This document shows, one piece after another, positions 34,887 through 45,879 of a DNA stretch of 64,000 nt. The first letter of the stretch is position 1. Every line of letters starts with the position of its first letter. The notes under the pieces were generated by a model. The model searched no databases, was not told the DNA's origin, and was given only the letters and a program-made list of their open reading frames with translations. Source of the DNA: Juglans regia (Eukaryota; Streptophyta; Magnoliopsida; Fagales; Juglandaceae); NCBI RefSeq assembly GCF_001411555.2, contig NC_049912.1, positions 16,786,341 to 16,850,340 of the forward strand, written 5' to 3'. The position numbers were made by a program, and so were the translations under genes.

Positions 34887-35058
34887 TGTGATACCCCATA
34901 TGATATGGATAAGGGTAGGTGGCGTATGGGATCCCACATTGCTTGGGAAGGAGAAGTTCTTACTCTTTATAAGGTTCCAATGAGGCTTCAATTGTATCAT
35001 TGACTAGTCCTTTTGAAGTATAGGCCATGTGGCTTGGGTCTTCCATTGAGGCGTTACA
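34887..35058 (+). repeat. 172-bp LTR (D-type), 5' end of element
   Basis: It runs from TGTGATACCCCATATG to GAGGCGTTACA. It contains TCCCACATTGCTTGGGA and the TATA-like CTCTTTATAAGG, a normal LTR promoter layout. A solo copy of the same length lies inverted at 41130-41301. Confidence 0.85.
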
Positions 35059-35060
35059 GT

Positions 35061-35073
35061 AGGTATCAGAGCC
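35061..35073 (+). other. primer-binding site, tRNA-Met type
   Basis: AGGTATCAGAGCC starts two bases after the LTR end. TGGTATCAGAGC is the usual site for the 3' end of initiator tRNA-Met, so one base differs. Confidence 0.85.
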
Positions 35074-37762
35074 AAGGTTTGAGATTCTGTAGAGTTTATG
35101 GATTGAGGTTTTAGGAATTTAAGGTTTTAGATTTGATTGGCTTATTTTGAAGGTTGTAGGACATGACTTAGAGGTCTAGATTTTGATGTTTACATAAGTT
35201 TGAGCAAAAGACAGGTTTGAGGTTTTGCATACTATAATAAGATGTTTGATGACATTTAAGGTTTTAGAATTTTGAAAGCACTAGGACATGATTTTAAAGA
35301 TATTCGGTTTGAGCTTTTACATACTCATGTTGGGTGGCCTACGAAATCTGAGGTTTTGAATATATGTGGGCTAGGAAGCTAACTCAGATTGGAGGTATGG
35401 AAATTTGTAGATTATAAGAGATGATTTTATTTGTTTTTAAAGTTTTAGAATCCGGCAACCTTTTGGAATATATTCTCGGATGTCTGAGGTCTTAGATGGT
35501 GTAGGTTTTAAAGATAAGATTTTGAAGAGAACTAAGGCTTTAGATTTTTTCAGATTTTAAGAAATGACTTTCTTTACACTTGGGTTTTAGATCAGGTAGG
35601 CGCATTTTGTTGACTATAGGTAAGGATCTTTTATAAGATGTAAGGTTTATATTTTTGAAGGTGCACATAAGTTCAATAGTAGGATAAGTTTGAGGTTCTA
35701 CAGACTATGACATATGAGGTTTTGGATATCGATTTGGTTTAGGAAGTAATTTTATATTTGATATATACAGAAATTTGAGAACTAAGACATGATCATGGGA
35801 ATATTTTAGGTTTGAGGTTCTGCAGACTATAAACATTTAAGTTTTGGATATCTATGGGTTTAGGAAGAAGTTTCAGATTTGAGGTGTAGATTTGTAAAGA
35901 ATAAGAGCTGATAATGTGGATATTTAAAGTTTTAGATTTTGCAGACTTTATGGTTGAGTTTTGAGGTTTAGAGATTTTAGATCCGACAAGCTTACTTTGT
36001 GGACTATAGGAGATAATCTTTATAAGATTTAAGGTTTAGATTTTTTTTTTGTGTGGTTTAGATTCTAAAGATGTACGGGAGTTTAGAGCAATGTCGGGTT
36101 TACAATCTTAGATGGTAGGAAGAACTATATGAGTTGGTTAAAGATATGGCTAAGAATGGGTAAAACCATGTGTAGTACCTAAAAAGTTTAAAAGTTTAAT
36201 TTGAAATTATTATTTTTATTTAAATTGAATTTAGTTCACTTTATTTGATTTGATTTGATTTGATTTGAAATGAAATTATGTTATTTTATTTATTAAGTTT
36301 ATTTTATTTTATATTATTTTGTTTTATTTTATTTTGTTCGTTTAGTTAGAAGTTGAAAAGTGGGTTAAGGATTAAGTTATGGCATGAAGATGGTACGACT
36401 GAGAATGCCATTGTTAGGATAAATATTTAGTGTAGTAGGCTTGAACTTTTATCGACTTGGTTTACTTTTATAATATCGAGGTTTGAAATGAACGACATGG
36501 TCTGGGTGATCTATTTGGGGAGTAGGATATTTGAGGTTTTCGATTTCATGGATGTATGACAAGAGGCTTTAGAATAGGAGGTTGTAAGTTCAACAAACTT
36601 TAAGGATAAATTTACGGGAATTTCACCAAAGGTTTAAGGTTGCAGACTTTAGGAAATGATTTGTTATCATTTAATATTTTAGATTTTGAAAGTTTCGGGA
36701 GTCGATTGTTTTATTATTGGATATAAGTTCATCGATCTTACATATTTCAAAAAATGATTCTTATATAATTTAAGGTTTTAGAATTACAGATTTGAAGGAC
36801 TGATTTGTAATAAGATTTAAGTTTTTAATTTCGCAAGCTTGGTATGCTAGCTTGATTTATTTTGGAGACTAATTAATCTGTGACCATTAAAATGGGGTTG
36901 ATCAGAGTTGAGTTATTGATATAGGGATTTTCAAAGAGATTATTTCTTTGGGGATTGAAGGTATTGATCTAGTTTGGATAATGATTGTTATTAGTTCGGG
37001 GTTATAGTGGTAGATTTTAGGATTTGATCCATATCAAATTTAAGAATGATAGTTAGCGTAGATTCAGGAAGACATTCTTGGTGATTTTGAGAAAAAAATG
37101 TAATAATTCATGGTTTTGGGAAATCAAGTATTTTTCTACCAAAATGTGATAAGAGTTTCCTGGTTAGTAGGTATGGAGCCACCTTGTACTCAATAGTGTT
37201 ATATTGTGATATAATTAAGAATTCAAACCTTGTGTTGATCTTAAGAGATTATTGATGATGTGAAAATTTGAGATGATACTTGTAATTAGAGATTAAACTT
37301 TTGGTAGTGCAGATTTAGGATATGATTCTTGTTGATTTTGAGGGAATAGGTCTGGATGATAGGAATGTTTATTGATGGTTAACTTTGAAAGTGGCTAATA
37401 AGTTACCAACTTGTAGAATACAATGAAGGTTTGTGAGTTTTAACATAGGAGTCGATTGAGGCTAACGCAGTTCGTATTACAAAAATAATAATCATTGGAT
37501 TTTGCTGAGTGTTGTATTAATGTTTTTGTGGAAATGGAGATTTTTGATTATATGGCCGCCCTAGGAGTAATAGACGTGATGTGTCATTGAGAGACTAATG
37601 CGAGCATAATGGAATCGCCTATAGGAGTAGACTTGGGAGTGCATTACTCATGCTTGTTGGGAGTTGTTGTGGTATGGTCTATACGAGCGTGTTTTGGGTT
37701 GTATCTTGTATCCTGCTTTGACGTTAATGTTTGACCTTACAAATTTCAAGGACGAAATTTTA
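35074..37762 (+). repeat. non-coding internal region with degenerate ~118-bp repeats
   Basis: No coding sequence is seen. The text repeats the words GAGGTTCTGCAGACTAT, AAGTTTTGGATAT, GGGTTTAGGAAG and AAGAGATGAT at fairly regular steps; clear units begin near 35707 and 35826. Earlier and later units are more degraded. An inverted relative lies at 5340-5900. The 3' end (37730-37762) reads TTTCAAGGACGAAATTTTA, the same as upstream of the LTR at 6337. Confidence 0.6.
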
Positions 37763-37778
37763 TTTTAAGGGGGGAGGA
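37763..37778 (+). other. polypurine tract
   Basis: AAGGGGGGAGGA lies directly before the LTR start TGTGATATCCCG at 37779 and after the GACGAAATTTTATTTT word. Confidence 0.75.
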
Positions 37779-39885
37779 TGTGATATCCCGTATTTTAGTG
37801 TATTTTAACTAAATGATTATTTTAATTAATTTAAATATTGGTTCTCTTGTTTTAAAATTTATTGGGTCTCTCGTTGATTTATTTCATGATTTTTAAGTTG
37901 TGAAATTTATTTTGGTGTGTTTTTTTTAATATTAAATATTTTTTTGCATTTAAATTGTTCTTTAATTTAAATTAATTGTTTCTGGGTTTTAAAATTATTG
38001 TGTTTTTGGATTTAATTATTTTATTTTATTTAGTCCTTGTGTTTAAGTTATTTTATTTAAATTTATTGTTTTCAAATAATTTTCGTTGGATCATTTTGTG
38101 ACCCAAAACGTGAGGATTATACCTCATTTCTTTCCCTCTTTTTCTTTTCTTCCTCTTTTCTTTTCCCCTATTTCTTTTCTCCTCTCTCCCTCGCGCACAC
38201 AGCCCTCCCTCCCCGTCCGTGCGTCATGCTCCAGCCTCCACCGCTGCACACCACCGTGGTCGGCACCGCCCCTCCCTTTCTGTTCCTCTCCGGCCGGCAA
38301 CCTCCCTTTCGGTTTTCAGCTCCACCCTAGCCGCCGTGAGCCCCCATGCACAGCATCAAGCTGCGGCGCCCATTAAGCTCGTGCGCCGCCGTCGCGCCAC
38401 CTCTGGCCACCATTTCTTCACCACATCTTCCTTGACCTCCTAGCAACCTAACCCACCCATTCCCAACTCCGATCTGCCACCCGTGAAGCCCCACCATCAA
38501 CATTTCCGTTTTGAACATTTTGGCCTTAAACCGCCCTTTATGCCGCCACCCACGGCCAACCACCACCACCATTAGCTTCACCGACATCCCTAAGCCTTTC
38601 CCTAGCAATCTCAGGTCTTGGTTTGTCCCCGTTCAAAAGTGAGTTTTTGAGACCCATGGCCACTATGCATTTTGCACTATTCCATTGTTGTGCCGCCACT
38701 TCTAGCACCTCCGTGATCTTTCAAAAATTATATTTTATTATTGTAAGTATTTTTCTAAACAAATTTTGAGATTTAAATTTATTTTTGCGCTAACTCATAT
38801 TTACTTTGAATTGGTTGGTTGTGCCGGACTAAGTCCGAGGAGTAAGGGGGTCGGTTGGATTGGATGATAAAGTTGTTTGTGTGATTGGGTTATGCTATGA
38901 GCTTTGTTGGCTGTTTCGGGTTTAAATATGAGTGTTTTTGAGTTTGACGTTGGTTATGGTAGATATTGTTGATTTTAGAAAGTGATGATATATTTTGGGA
39001 TTATGAGGATTTTAAGTTTTGAGGAATTAAAATAGGCTCTTTTAGAAGCTTAGGCTTAACTATCGGAATATGTGATTGATTGAAAACTTACGAAAATTAC
39101 GTGATTATTTTTATAGGTGATGATTTATAGTCGGCTCAACATTTTTGGAGGAAAATTCTGAAAAGTTAAGCCGTCCAGGTAAACAGGGTTCCTATGCTAG
39201 ATTTGCATAAAAAGAAATGAACTGAGGTTGATTTGTAAAAATGTGCATGTTGTTTTAAAAAGAAAGAGTGAAAAACAACCTCAGTATATGTTTTGCATTC
39301 ACTCATGAGATACGTATGAAAGAAAAAAGAAATGTTTTTGACATGAAATGTGTAGACATGACCAATATTTGAAATGTTTATGAAATATGCAAAAGAGCGA
39401 ATATGATATCATTGAGATTTTTATGCATGTGATATGAAATGATTTGGATATGTTTTTGATCAAATGGAAATTATATGAATATGTTCCACATGTGTTTTGA
39501 TATGATATGGATATGATAAAACTTTGGCATACTTATTTGTTCTGAATTTGATTCTGAATATGGTTCTGATATGATGATACTGGTTCACGTGATATGGTTA
39601 GTACCAACATGATATGATGATATGAGTGCACCCACTTTGGAAACAAAGTGGTCTTTTTACGTGTTCTTTCTTGTGTGCACACTCGGGGCTCCGAAATTGA
39701 AAAATGGGAAGTTCACCGTATGACACTACCTGGTTTGGCCACCGGGGATAGCACAACCCTACTACAGGGGTTAAACATGGTATATGATATGATACGATAT
39801 GATATGATAAGATGAAGATGTTCAGTTATGTTATGCCAAAGCGTTTTTGAATATGAAACGGATTTTTAAATATGAATAGTTGATT
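37779..39885 (+). repeat. A-type 3' LTR, truncated
   Basis: It begins TGTGATATCCCGTATTTTAG and has the pyrimidine block, GC-rich block (38200-38600), donor-like GTAAGT (38743), GCCGGACTAAGTCCGAGG, TTTATAGGTGATGA and the GAAA-loop hairpin (39632-39651). It breaks near 39885, before the conserved 3' end. The frames at 38086-38608 lie in the pyrimidine- and GC-rich blocks. Confidence 0.8.
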
Positions 39886-40414
39886 TTGAGAAAGGGAGGG
39901 GCGATGCCGACCACGGCGGGGCGCAGTGATGGAGGCTGGAGGACGACGCATGGACGGGGAGGGAGAATTGTGCGCGCAGGAGAGAGGAGAGAGAGAGGAG
40001 AAAAGAAATAGGGGAAAAGAAAAGAGGAAGAAAAGAAAAAGAGGAAAAGAAAAAAGTGAGGGAAATAAATGAGGTCCAATTCTCACGTCTTGGGTCACAA
40101 AATGATCCAACGAAAATTATTTCAAAACAATAAATTTAAATAAAATAACGTAAACACAAGGACTAAGTAAAATAAAATAATTAAATCCAACAACACAATA
40201 ATTTTAAAACCCACAAACAACTAATTTAAATTAAAAACAATTTAAATGCAAGACAATATTTAATATTAAAAAAAACACTAAAATAAATTTCACAACTTAA
40301 AAATCATGAAATAAATCAACGAGAAACCCAATAAATTTTAAAACAAGAGAATCAATATTTAAATTAATTAAAATAATTATTTAGTTAAAATACATTAAAA
40401 TACGGAGTATCACA
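39886..40414 (-). repeat. inverted copy of the LTR start
   Basis: Read on the minus strand from 40414 this matches 37779-38280 base by base with few changes, from TGTGATACTCCG through CGTTGGATCATTTTGTGACC to the GTCGGCATCGCCCCTCCC word. It makes a fold-back with a loop of about 1.6 kb and supplies the outer CA end of the element. Confidence 0.9.
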
Positions 40415-40419
40415 TAAAA

Positions 40420-41124
40420 TGACTTATTTTTACTTATTAATCTTGAAAATTTTAGTTTTTCTTTAGTATTCACGACTAAGCAAGAAAGTCTCATCCGATT
40501 GCCCCCTCTTACCCTTTTAAAATATAAAAATAATAACAATAATAATAATAATATTTTCAGGATCTTTAGCCTCCTCTGTACCTTCTTGGTTCTTGTTTAA
40601 TACCATGCAACTAATTATGTATACGTATAGGTTTTGTTTATATTAAGTGCAATTTTATATATAATTATGAAATGCATAAATGTCGTAAAATCACTTTGAA
40701 AAATAGTGTGGTCCACTATTAAAAAATTAATATTTTTTATGTAGATTTCATGTTTTATTCACTTTTTTTAAAGTGATTACACGACGATTACAAAATTCAC
40801 GGTTGCAAATATCTCTCTTAAATTAATTGGTATTGTTGCTATCATTATTATTTCAACTACTATTATTATATAACTCTTCTACTTTCTCCTTTGTACATTT
40901 CTTCCTGCATGCATTGTATGAGAGAGAGAGAGAATCACGGAAACTATCACTTTTGATGGCTTCTGTAATATGTGAAGAATCAAAGCCATTTAATATACAT
41001 TTGGTTTCAATGTTCTTCTTGGATGTTCTGTTTCTAAATGCTAGAATACTTTGTGGTGGTAATAATAATGCCCCACCCAACTTAATGAAGACATTTTCAT
41101 GCTTAATGTTGGACATTTTCCTTA
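40420..41124. other. no gene recognised
   Basis: AT-rich spacer with a short (GA)n run near 40920. Frames at 40827-41132 match nothing I know. Confidence 0.5.
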
Positions 41125-41129
41125 AAACA

Positions 41130-41301
41130 TGAAACGTCCAAATGGAAGGCCCAAATCACATGACCTATATTCTAAAAAGACTAGTCAATGATATAATTGA
41201 AGCCTCATTGGAACCTTATAAAGAGTAAGAATTTCTCATTCCCAAGTAATGTGAGATCTCATACACTACCTACTCTTATCCATATCATATGGGGTATCTC
41301 A
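41130..41301 (-). mobile_element. 172-bp solo LTR (D-type), perfect TSD
   Basis: Read on the minus strand it starts TGAGATACCCCATATGATAT and ends GGACGTTTCA, and it parallels the 34887-35058 LTR along its whole length. The 5-mer aaaca flanks it on both sides (41125-41129 and 41302-41306). It keeps the CTTTATAAGG TATA-like word. It lies about 1.1 kb upstream of the XTH start, pointing away from that gene. Confidence 0.9.
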
Positions 41302-41563
41302 AAACATGTCTGCAAGGTGTTTTAAAATGACAAAAAATTTTATTTCCATAAAATAACGTTATCAATTTTATCATTTTTAATCACAATTGGCTCATCGATG
41401 TGGTATATCTCAAATGGTTTTATAAACCAATCATTTAAATAAAAAAAAATAACTCAAAATATATTACAATGATTAAGTGATGTGCATGATTGAAGATGAT
41501 AAAATTCATAACATAAAGCCAAAAATAAAAGTGATAAAACTTTTGGCCTTTTGCAGACATTTG

Positions 41564-41670
41564 AGGATCAGTTTGGATAATGAGATGAAATTAGTTGAGA
41601 TTGTTTGTGAATAATAGTGAGATTATTAATTGAAATTAGATGAGATGAGACTCTGTATCCAGACAGGCCC
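41564..41670. mobile_element. short MITE, relative of 25725-25956
   Basis: The arms read GATCAGTTTGGATAATGAGA and, on the minus strand, GGGCCTGTCTGGATACAGAG, with GAGATGAGA words inside. About 107 bp. It lies in the 5' flank of the XTH gene. Confidence 0.65.
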
Positions 41671-41703
41671 TAAATGTATAGTAGATTATAGTATGTACTC
41701 ACT

Positions 41704-41975
41704 CTTCTAAAATAACAAAGGCACAAGAGTTGGTATGATCTTAGCAATATATTCAAGATGCTAGATCTCTCTTGGCTCAACTTCAACGATGGACAGTTGT
41801 TCATATTTAAAGAGGTTTTAATTCAATTGCTCATGCTTTGGGAAGAAGTGCATTAAGCATTGCTGATTCAATGTTTGATGTAGAGGAAGTTTCTCAATGT
41901 ATTGCTCATTTATTGTAAGTATGTTTGGAAATTGAATAAAGTTCGAATGTTCTTTTGAAAAAAAAGAAAAGAAAA
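41704..41975 (+). pseudogene. 5'-truncated LINE 3' end (RNase H tail)
   Basis: One frame reads DARSLLAQLQRWTVVHI, then SIAHALGRSALSIADSMFD and SQCIAHLL before a stop, followed by a poly-A-like run near 41958-41975. It matches the last part of a LINE RNase H domain. Only the 3' tail is present, the usual result of incomplete reverse transcription. Confidence 0.65.
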
Positions 41976-42352
41976 GAGTAGAATATTACATTCTTCTCGA
42001 TGGGGAAATTCAAATTCATGATTCGTGGTCCCAAAGAAAACTTGCAAACCTTGTTCTACCATACCATACTCGTTGTCATCCACCACCTATTTAAAATCAC
42101 AGCAAAAGAGGGCCCTACTGAGGACAGAGCACCATGATTGTAACACATAGCATTCTCTGCAAAACTAAACAAATAAATAAATAATCAACCAAACACCAAT
42201 GCCCAAACAAAAGCTTCCAGCTTTCAGGGTGTGCTCAGCTGGCACCAGCTTTGGCTCCTCCAGTTATTGCATGCTCACGCGTCGCCCACCCTTCCTTAAC
42301 CTAGCTAGCTGATCTCCCTTTCTTCTCATCTCTACAACCATTTCCTCCTTCC
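41976..42352. other. 5' flank of the XTH gene
   Basis: No gene. This is the likely upstream regulatory region. I can support only the TATA box that follows. Confidence 0.5.
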
Positions 42353-42361
42353 TATATATAT
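42353..42361 (+). promoter_or_regulatory. TATA box of XTH gene
   Basis: CCTATATATATG lies about 75 bases before the ATG, which leaves a short leader holding the (TC)n run. Spacing fits a start site near 42385-42390. Confidence 0.6.
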
Positions 42362-42396
42362 GTAGTTGTCCCTAAAACCTTTCCCTTATAACTATC

Positions 42397-42401
<5 letters not shown>

Positions 42402-42427
<26 letters not shown>
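42402..42427 (+). repeat. (TC)n in XTH 5' leader
   Basis: About 13 CT/TC repeats end five bases before the ATG at 42432. Pyrimidine runs are common in plant 5' leaders. The in-frame extension upstream of the ATG is leader, not coding. Confidence 0.9.
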
Positions 42428-42431
42428 AAAA

Positions 42432-43837
42432 ATGGGGTTTTCTGGTTTTGCATTGGTTGGTGTAGTTTTCAGTTGTTTATTAGTTGCAACCAGTGCTGGT
42501 AACTTCTACCAAGACTTTGATATAACATGGGGAGGCAACCGTGCCAGAATATTCAAAGGAGGACAGCTTCTGTCTCTGTCTCTAGACAGAGTCTCTGGCT
42601 CTGGCTTTCAGTCTAAGAATGAATACCTATTTGGAAGGATCGATATGCAGCTCAAACTTGTTGCCGGCAACTCTGCTGGCACTGTCACTGCATACTATGT
42701 ATGTCTTCAAACTCGTTCATTTTTTCTCCTCACTTTCAACGCACGCACACACACACAGAGCAAGCAAATACACAAAACTGTTTGTGACAAACACATAAAT
42801 ACATATTCAAACGACAACCTCTGGCTTCTAATAGGCAGCAGGATATATGATTAATCCTTGCCTGCTTGAGACATCTTCCATGCATGTGCCTCTTGAAAAG
42901 CGAAAGTTGAAGGTGCATAATCAGCTTTCGAGGGCAGACAACCCATGTAGGCAGACAATTCAAATACCTTAAAAAAAATTCAGACACCTTTTTTTGCATA
43001 GCTTGGTTTAAGTCATTTTCGTGTCATTCACGCTAAAAAATTCAAACACAGCTCTCTTATTTGACATGCTTTTGCTCTTCTTTTCTATTGCAGTTGTCGT
43101 CTCAGGGGCCAACTCACGATGAAATCGACTTCGAATTCTTGGGAAATGTTAGTGGTGACCCTTATATTGTACACACCAACGTGTTCACTCAGGGCAAGGG
43201 AAACAGGGAGCAGCAATTCTATCTCTGGTTCGACCCCACAAGAAATTTTCACACTTACTCTATCATCTGGAAAGCCCAACATATAATGTAAGAGAAACAC
43301 CAACTTTAATTTTTACTATTTGCCAACAACAACAAACCTCGTGAACTTGGATACAGTTCTATGATCTTTGGTTATCCTCGAATTTTCTTTGTTTGTTATA
43401 ACTTCAAGTGCACTTATACAATTCCCAACACAACTTTTATTTTTTTTTCTTTGTATCCCAGCTTCTTGGTTGATAACATTCCTATAAGAGTATTCAAGAA
43501 TGCAGAGTCGATTGGTGTTCCATTCCCAAAGAGCCAACCCATGAAGATTTACTCTAGTCTTTGGAACGCTGACGACTGGGCCACGAGAGGTGGATTGGTG
43601 AAAGCTGATTGGTCCAAGTCACCCTTCACAGCATACTACCGGAACTTCAATGTTACATCCTTCAAGTCCACCACTTCCCTATCCGATGCAGGGTTGCTAA
43701 CCAACGAGCTTGATGCCCATGGCCGAAGACGTCTGAGATGGGCTCAGAAATACTTCATGATCTACAACTATTGCACTGATTTAAAACGCTTCCCTCAGGG
43801 TCTTCCTCCAGAGTGCAGACGGGGGAGATTTCTCTGA
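42432..43837 (+). CDS. XTH: xyloglucan endotransglucosylase/hydrolase (GH16), 3 exons
   Basis: Exons are 42432-42698, 43094-43287 and 43462-43837, with GT...AG introns (donors GTATGT and GTAAGA; acceptors TTGCAG and TCCCAG), giving 278 residues. The enzyme cuts and rejoins xyloglucan chains in the cell wall. Residues 1-22 form a signal peptide. [11 protein letters not shown] at 97-107 holds the nucleophile Glu99 and acid/base Glu103, and N107-V-S is the glycosylation site usual beside this motif. [10 protein letters not shown], then [14 protein letters not shown] and the C-terminal XET_C block [18 protein letters not shown] follow. Only Cys258 and Cys272 are present in the mature protein; the other cysteine pair common in the family is missing and that loop reads [12 protein letters not shown]. 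Length is near the family norm (about 280-295). It appears intact. The subgroup cannot be fixed by eye. Confidence 0.93.
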
Positions 43838-43992
43838 AAGTTTGAATCTATCTTTCTAGTAGATTTACGAATCAAATAAATTAAATTATTTTGTGTCTTG
43901 TTTGTTAGCCATCCAGTAAATTGAAGACGTACGAAAATTTCTTTGAACATTTATATGTGAAGATACTTTATGTTAATGACTTGGATTATTTC
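43838..43992 (+). other. XTH 3' untranslated region, probable poly-A signal
   Basis: CAAATAAATTAAATTATTTTG about 35 bases past the stop holds an AATAAA-like word. A solo LTR begins 155 bases after the stop codon and may limit or alter the 3' end. Confidence 0.5.
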
Positions 43993-45828
43993 TGTAACGC
44001 CCCAAACTCGGGTGGCCTGGAGAATTACTACATGTCACTTAAGAATATGTTTCCCAACACAACTAAAATAAAACTCCAAAAACTTTATTAGCAAAACTCA
44101 ATCTCATGTATTCTAAACAACCACATTGAAAACTCCACAAAGTCATTTCTGCAGCAAAATAAAATAAGGAGTCCACAATATCCCGGTAGTCATAACAAAC
44201 CAAACTAATAATTTAATAAGTCTTATTAAACCCAAGATATAATTAAATCTAAAAGACATTAAAACTAAAGGACATCAGAATTCCTTCTTCTAACATCCTC
44301 TTCTCAGTTTAATCATGCTCACCAATCTCATCCAGGTCCTCAGTTGGACTCCCCACATCATCTGAAACATATTATAATGATAGGGGGTGAGTTATCAATA
44401 ACTTAGTAAGCAGATGACATATGCTAGTGTGCAAACATGAGCATTTACAAAGTATAGCATGCATAACAAAATATTTTCCAGAGTTATCATGCAGAACATA
44501 ACATATTTTCAAAAGTAACAGAGCGATGATTTTAAGACAAGTAAAAACCCATAGTACTTTGGCATAACATAAACTGAGCATCATCATCAAATCAAAATAG
44601 AGCATCTTACAGAGCAGAGACCATGTTTCACCCCCGTGGTAGGGTTGTGCTATTCTCGGTGGTCAAACCAGGCAGAGACAAATGTGAAATCTTTCCCTTA
44701 TTCTTCTCGGAGTCCCGAGTGTGCACACAAGAAAGACCACAATAAAACCACTTTGTTTCCAAAGTGGGTGAACTCAGAGACAGAGAAGTTGGTACCAACC
44801 CAAACATAGTAGAGCAGAGCAAAGCAGAGACAGAGTCAGATACAAAAACCAGTACACCATGCCAAAGGTTTTCAGATGTTATATCAAAATAATACAGAAT
44901 ACCAAAACAGAATTAGACAGTTTACACACACTGAAAACAAAAGCCAGAACATCTTTCTAAATAAATGCACAATTTTTCAGATTCTCAATATCGCTCATTT
45001 TTCAGATTTCAGAAACCACATGACAGAATTTAGCTCATGTCTACAAAATGCATGTCAAAACATATTTTTCCCTTTTCACACAGATTTCATGAATAATTCA
45101 AATAAGCGACCGAGGTTGATCTTTGTTTTCCCAAGTTCTCATTATATCACAAAATATGCAAGTTTTCATAAAGTCAACCTCAGTCTTATGAATTTGTATA
45201 AAACCTAGCATATGAACCCCGCTTACCTGACTCCTGCAACGTATTATCTATGCCTTGAATACGATCTCTATCAGTCTCGTCACCTATGCATAAAAATAAT
45301 ATATATAAACTAAGTATTAAAAAACAACACAATTTTGATCTAAAAATTTAAGACCCAATTTCTAAACCATATTTAAGCAAATAAAACTCAACTCAAACAA
45401 CCATATAATCACTTGGACAACCTACACTTCAACCCAAAATACTATATACCAATTTCAACATTGGCCTAAACACCCACTGAAATAATCCATCCTCAGAAAC
45501 CATTCCAACACATGGTCTTCCGCTTACACAAAAGAAATTCCCAAAGAAAACCCACGAACTACACTATATGAAGAACATGACCTAGAAATTTCATTGGAGT
45601 GAAATAAAATAATTGAAGTGAAAGTGTGTGTGCGGGTGAGAAAAATAGAGAAAGAGAATGGGTTATCGGTGCATGATAGTGTCACCGGATGTGGCTTTGA
45701 TGGTTACAAGGCTTCAGGAATTAACGACAAAGCAGCACAAAAACACACAGTAAAAGAAAAAGAAATCTGCATTGGAGAGGAAGAGAATGTGCCGACAGTG
45801 ACGGCCTTGAGCTTCGGAATCAAGGTGT

Positions 45829-45879
<51 letters not shown>

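Larger units (their letters stand above)
34887..40414 (+). mobile_element. non-coding LTR element with unlike LTRs and a fold-back 3' end
   Basis: The element starts TGTGATACCCC at 34887 and ends CGGAGTATCACA at 40414, with taaaa on both sides (34882-34886 and 40415-40419). Order: 172-bp LTR, tRNA-Met-type primer-binding site, about 2.7 kb without coding, polypurine tract, then a long A-type LTR whose last 525 bases are an inverted copy of its own start. The two LTRs share only about the first 12 bases. No gag or pol is visible, so it must have depended on another element (LARD-like). Confidence 0.7.

Noticed and set aside
34887..41301. The two inverted 172-bp D LTRs as ends of one large element
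   Set aside because: Each has its own fit: the right one has a perfect aaaca TSD of its own, and the left one belongs to an element bounded by taaaa at 40415.
42366..42431. Upstream extension of the XTH frame as N-terminal coding
   Set aside because: It is the (TC)n leader translated; the first ATG at 42432 is followed by a normal signal peptide.
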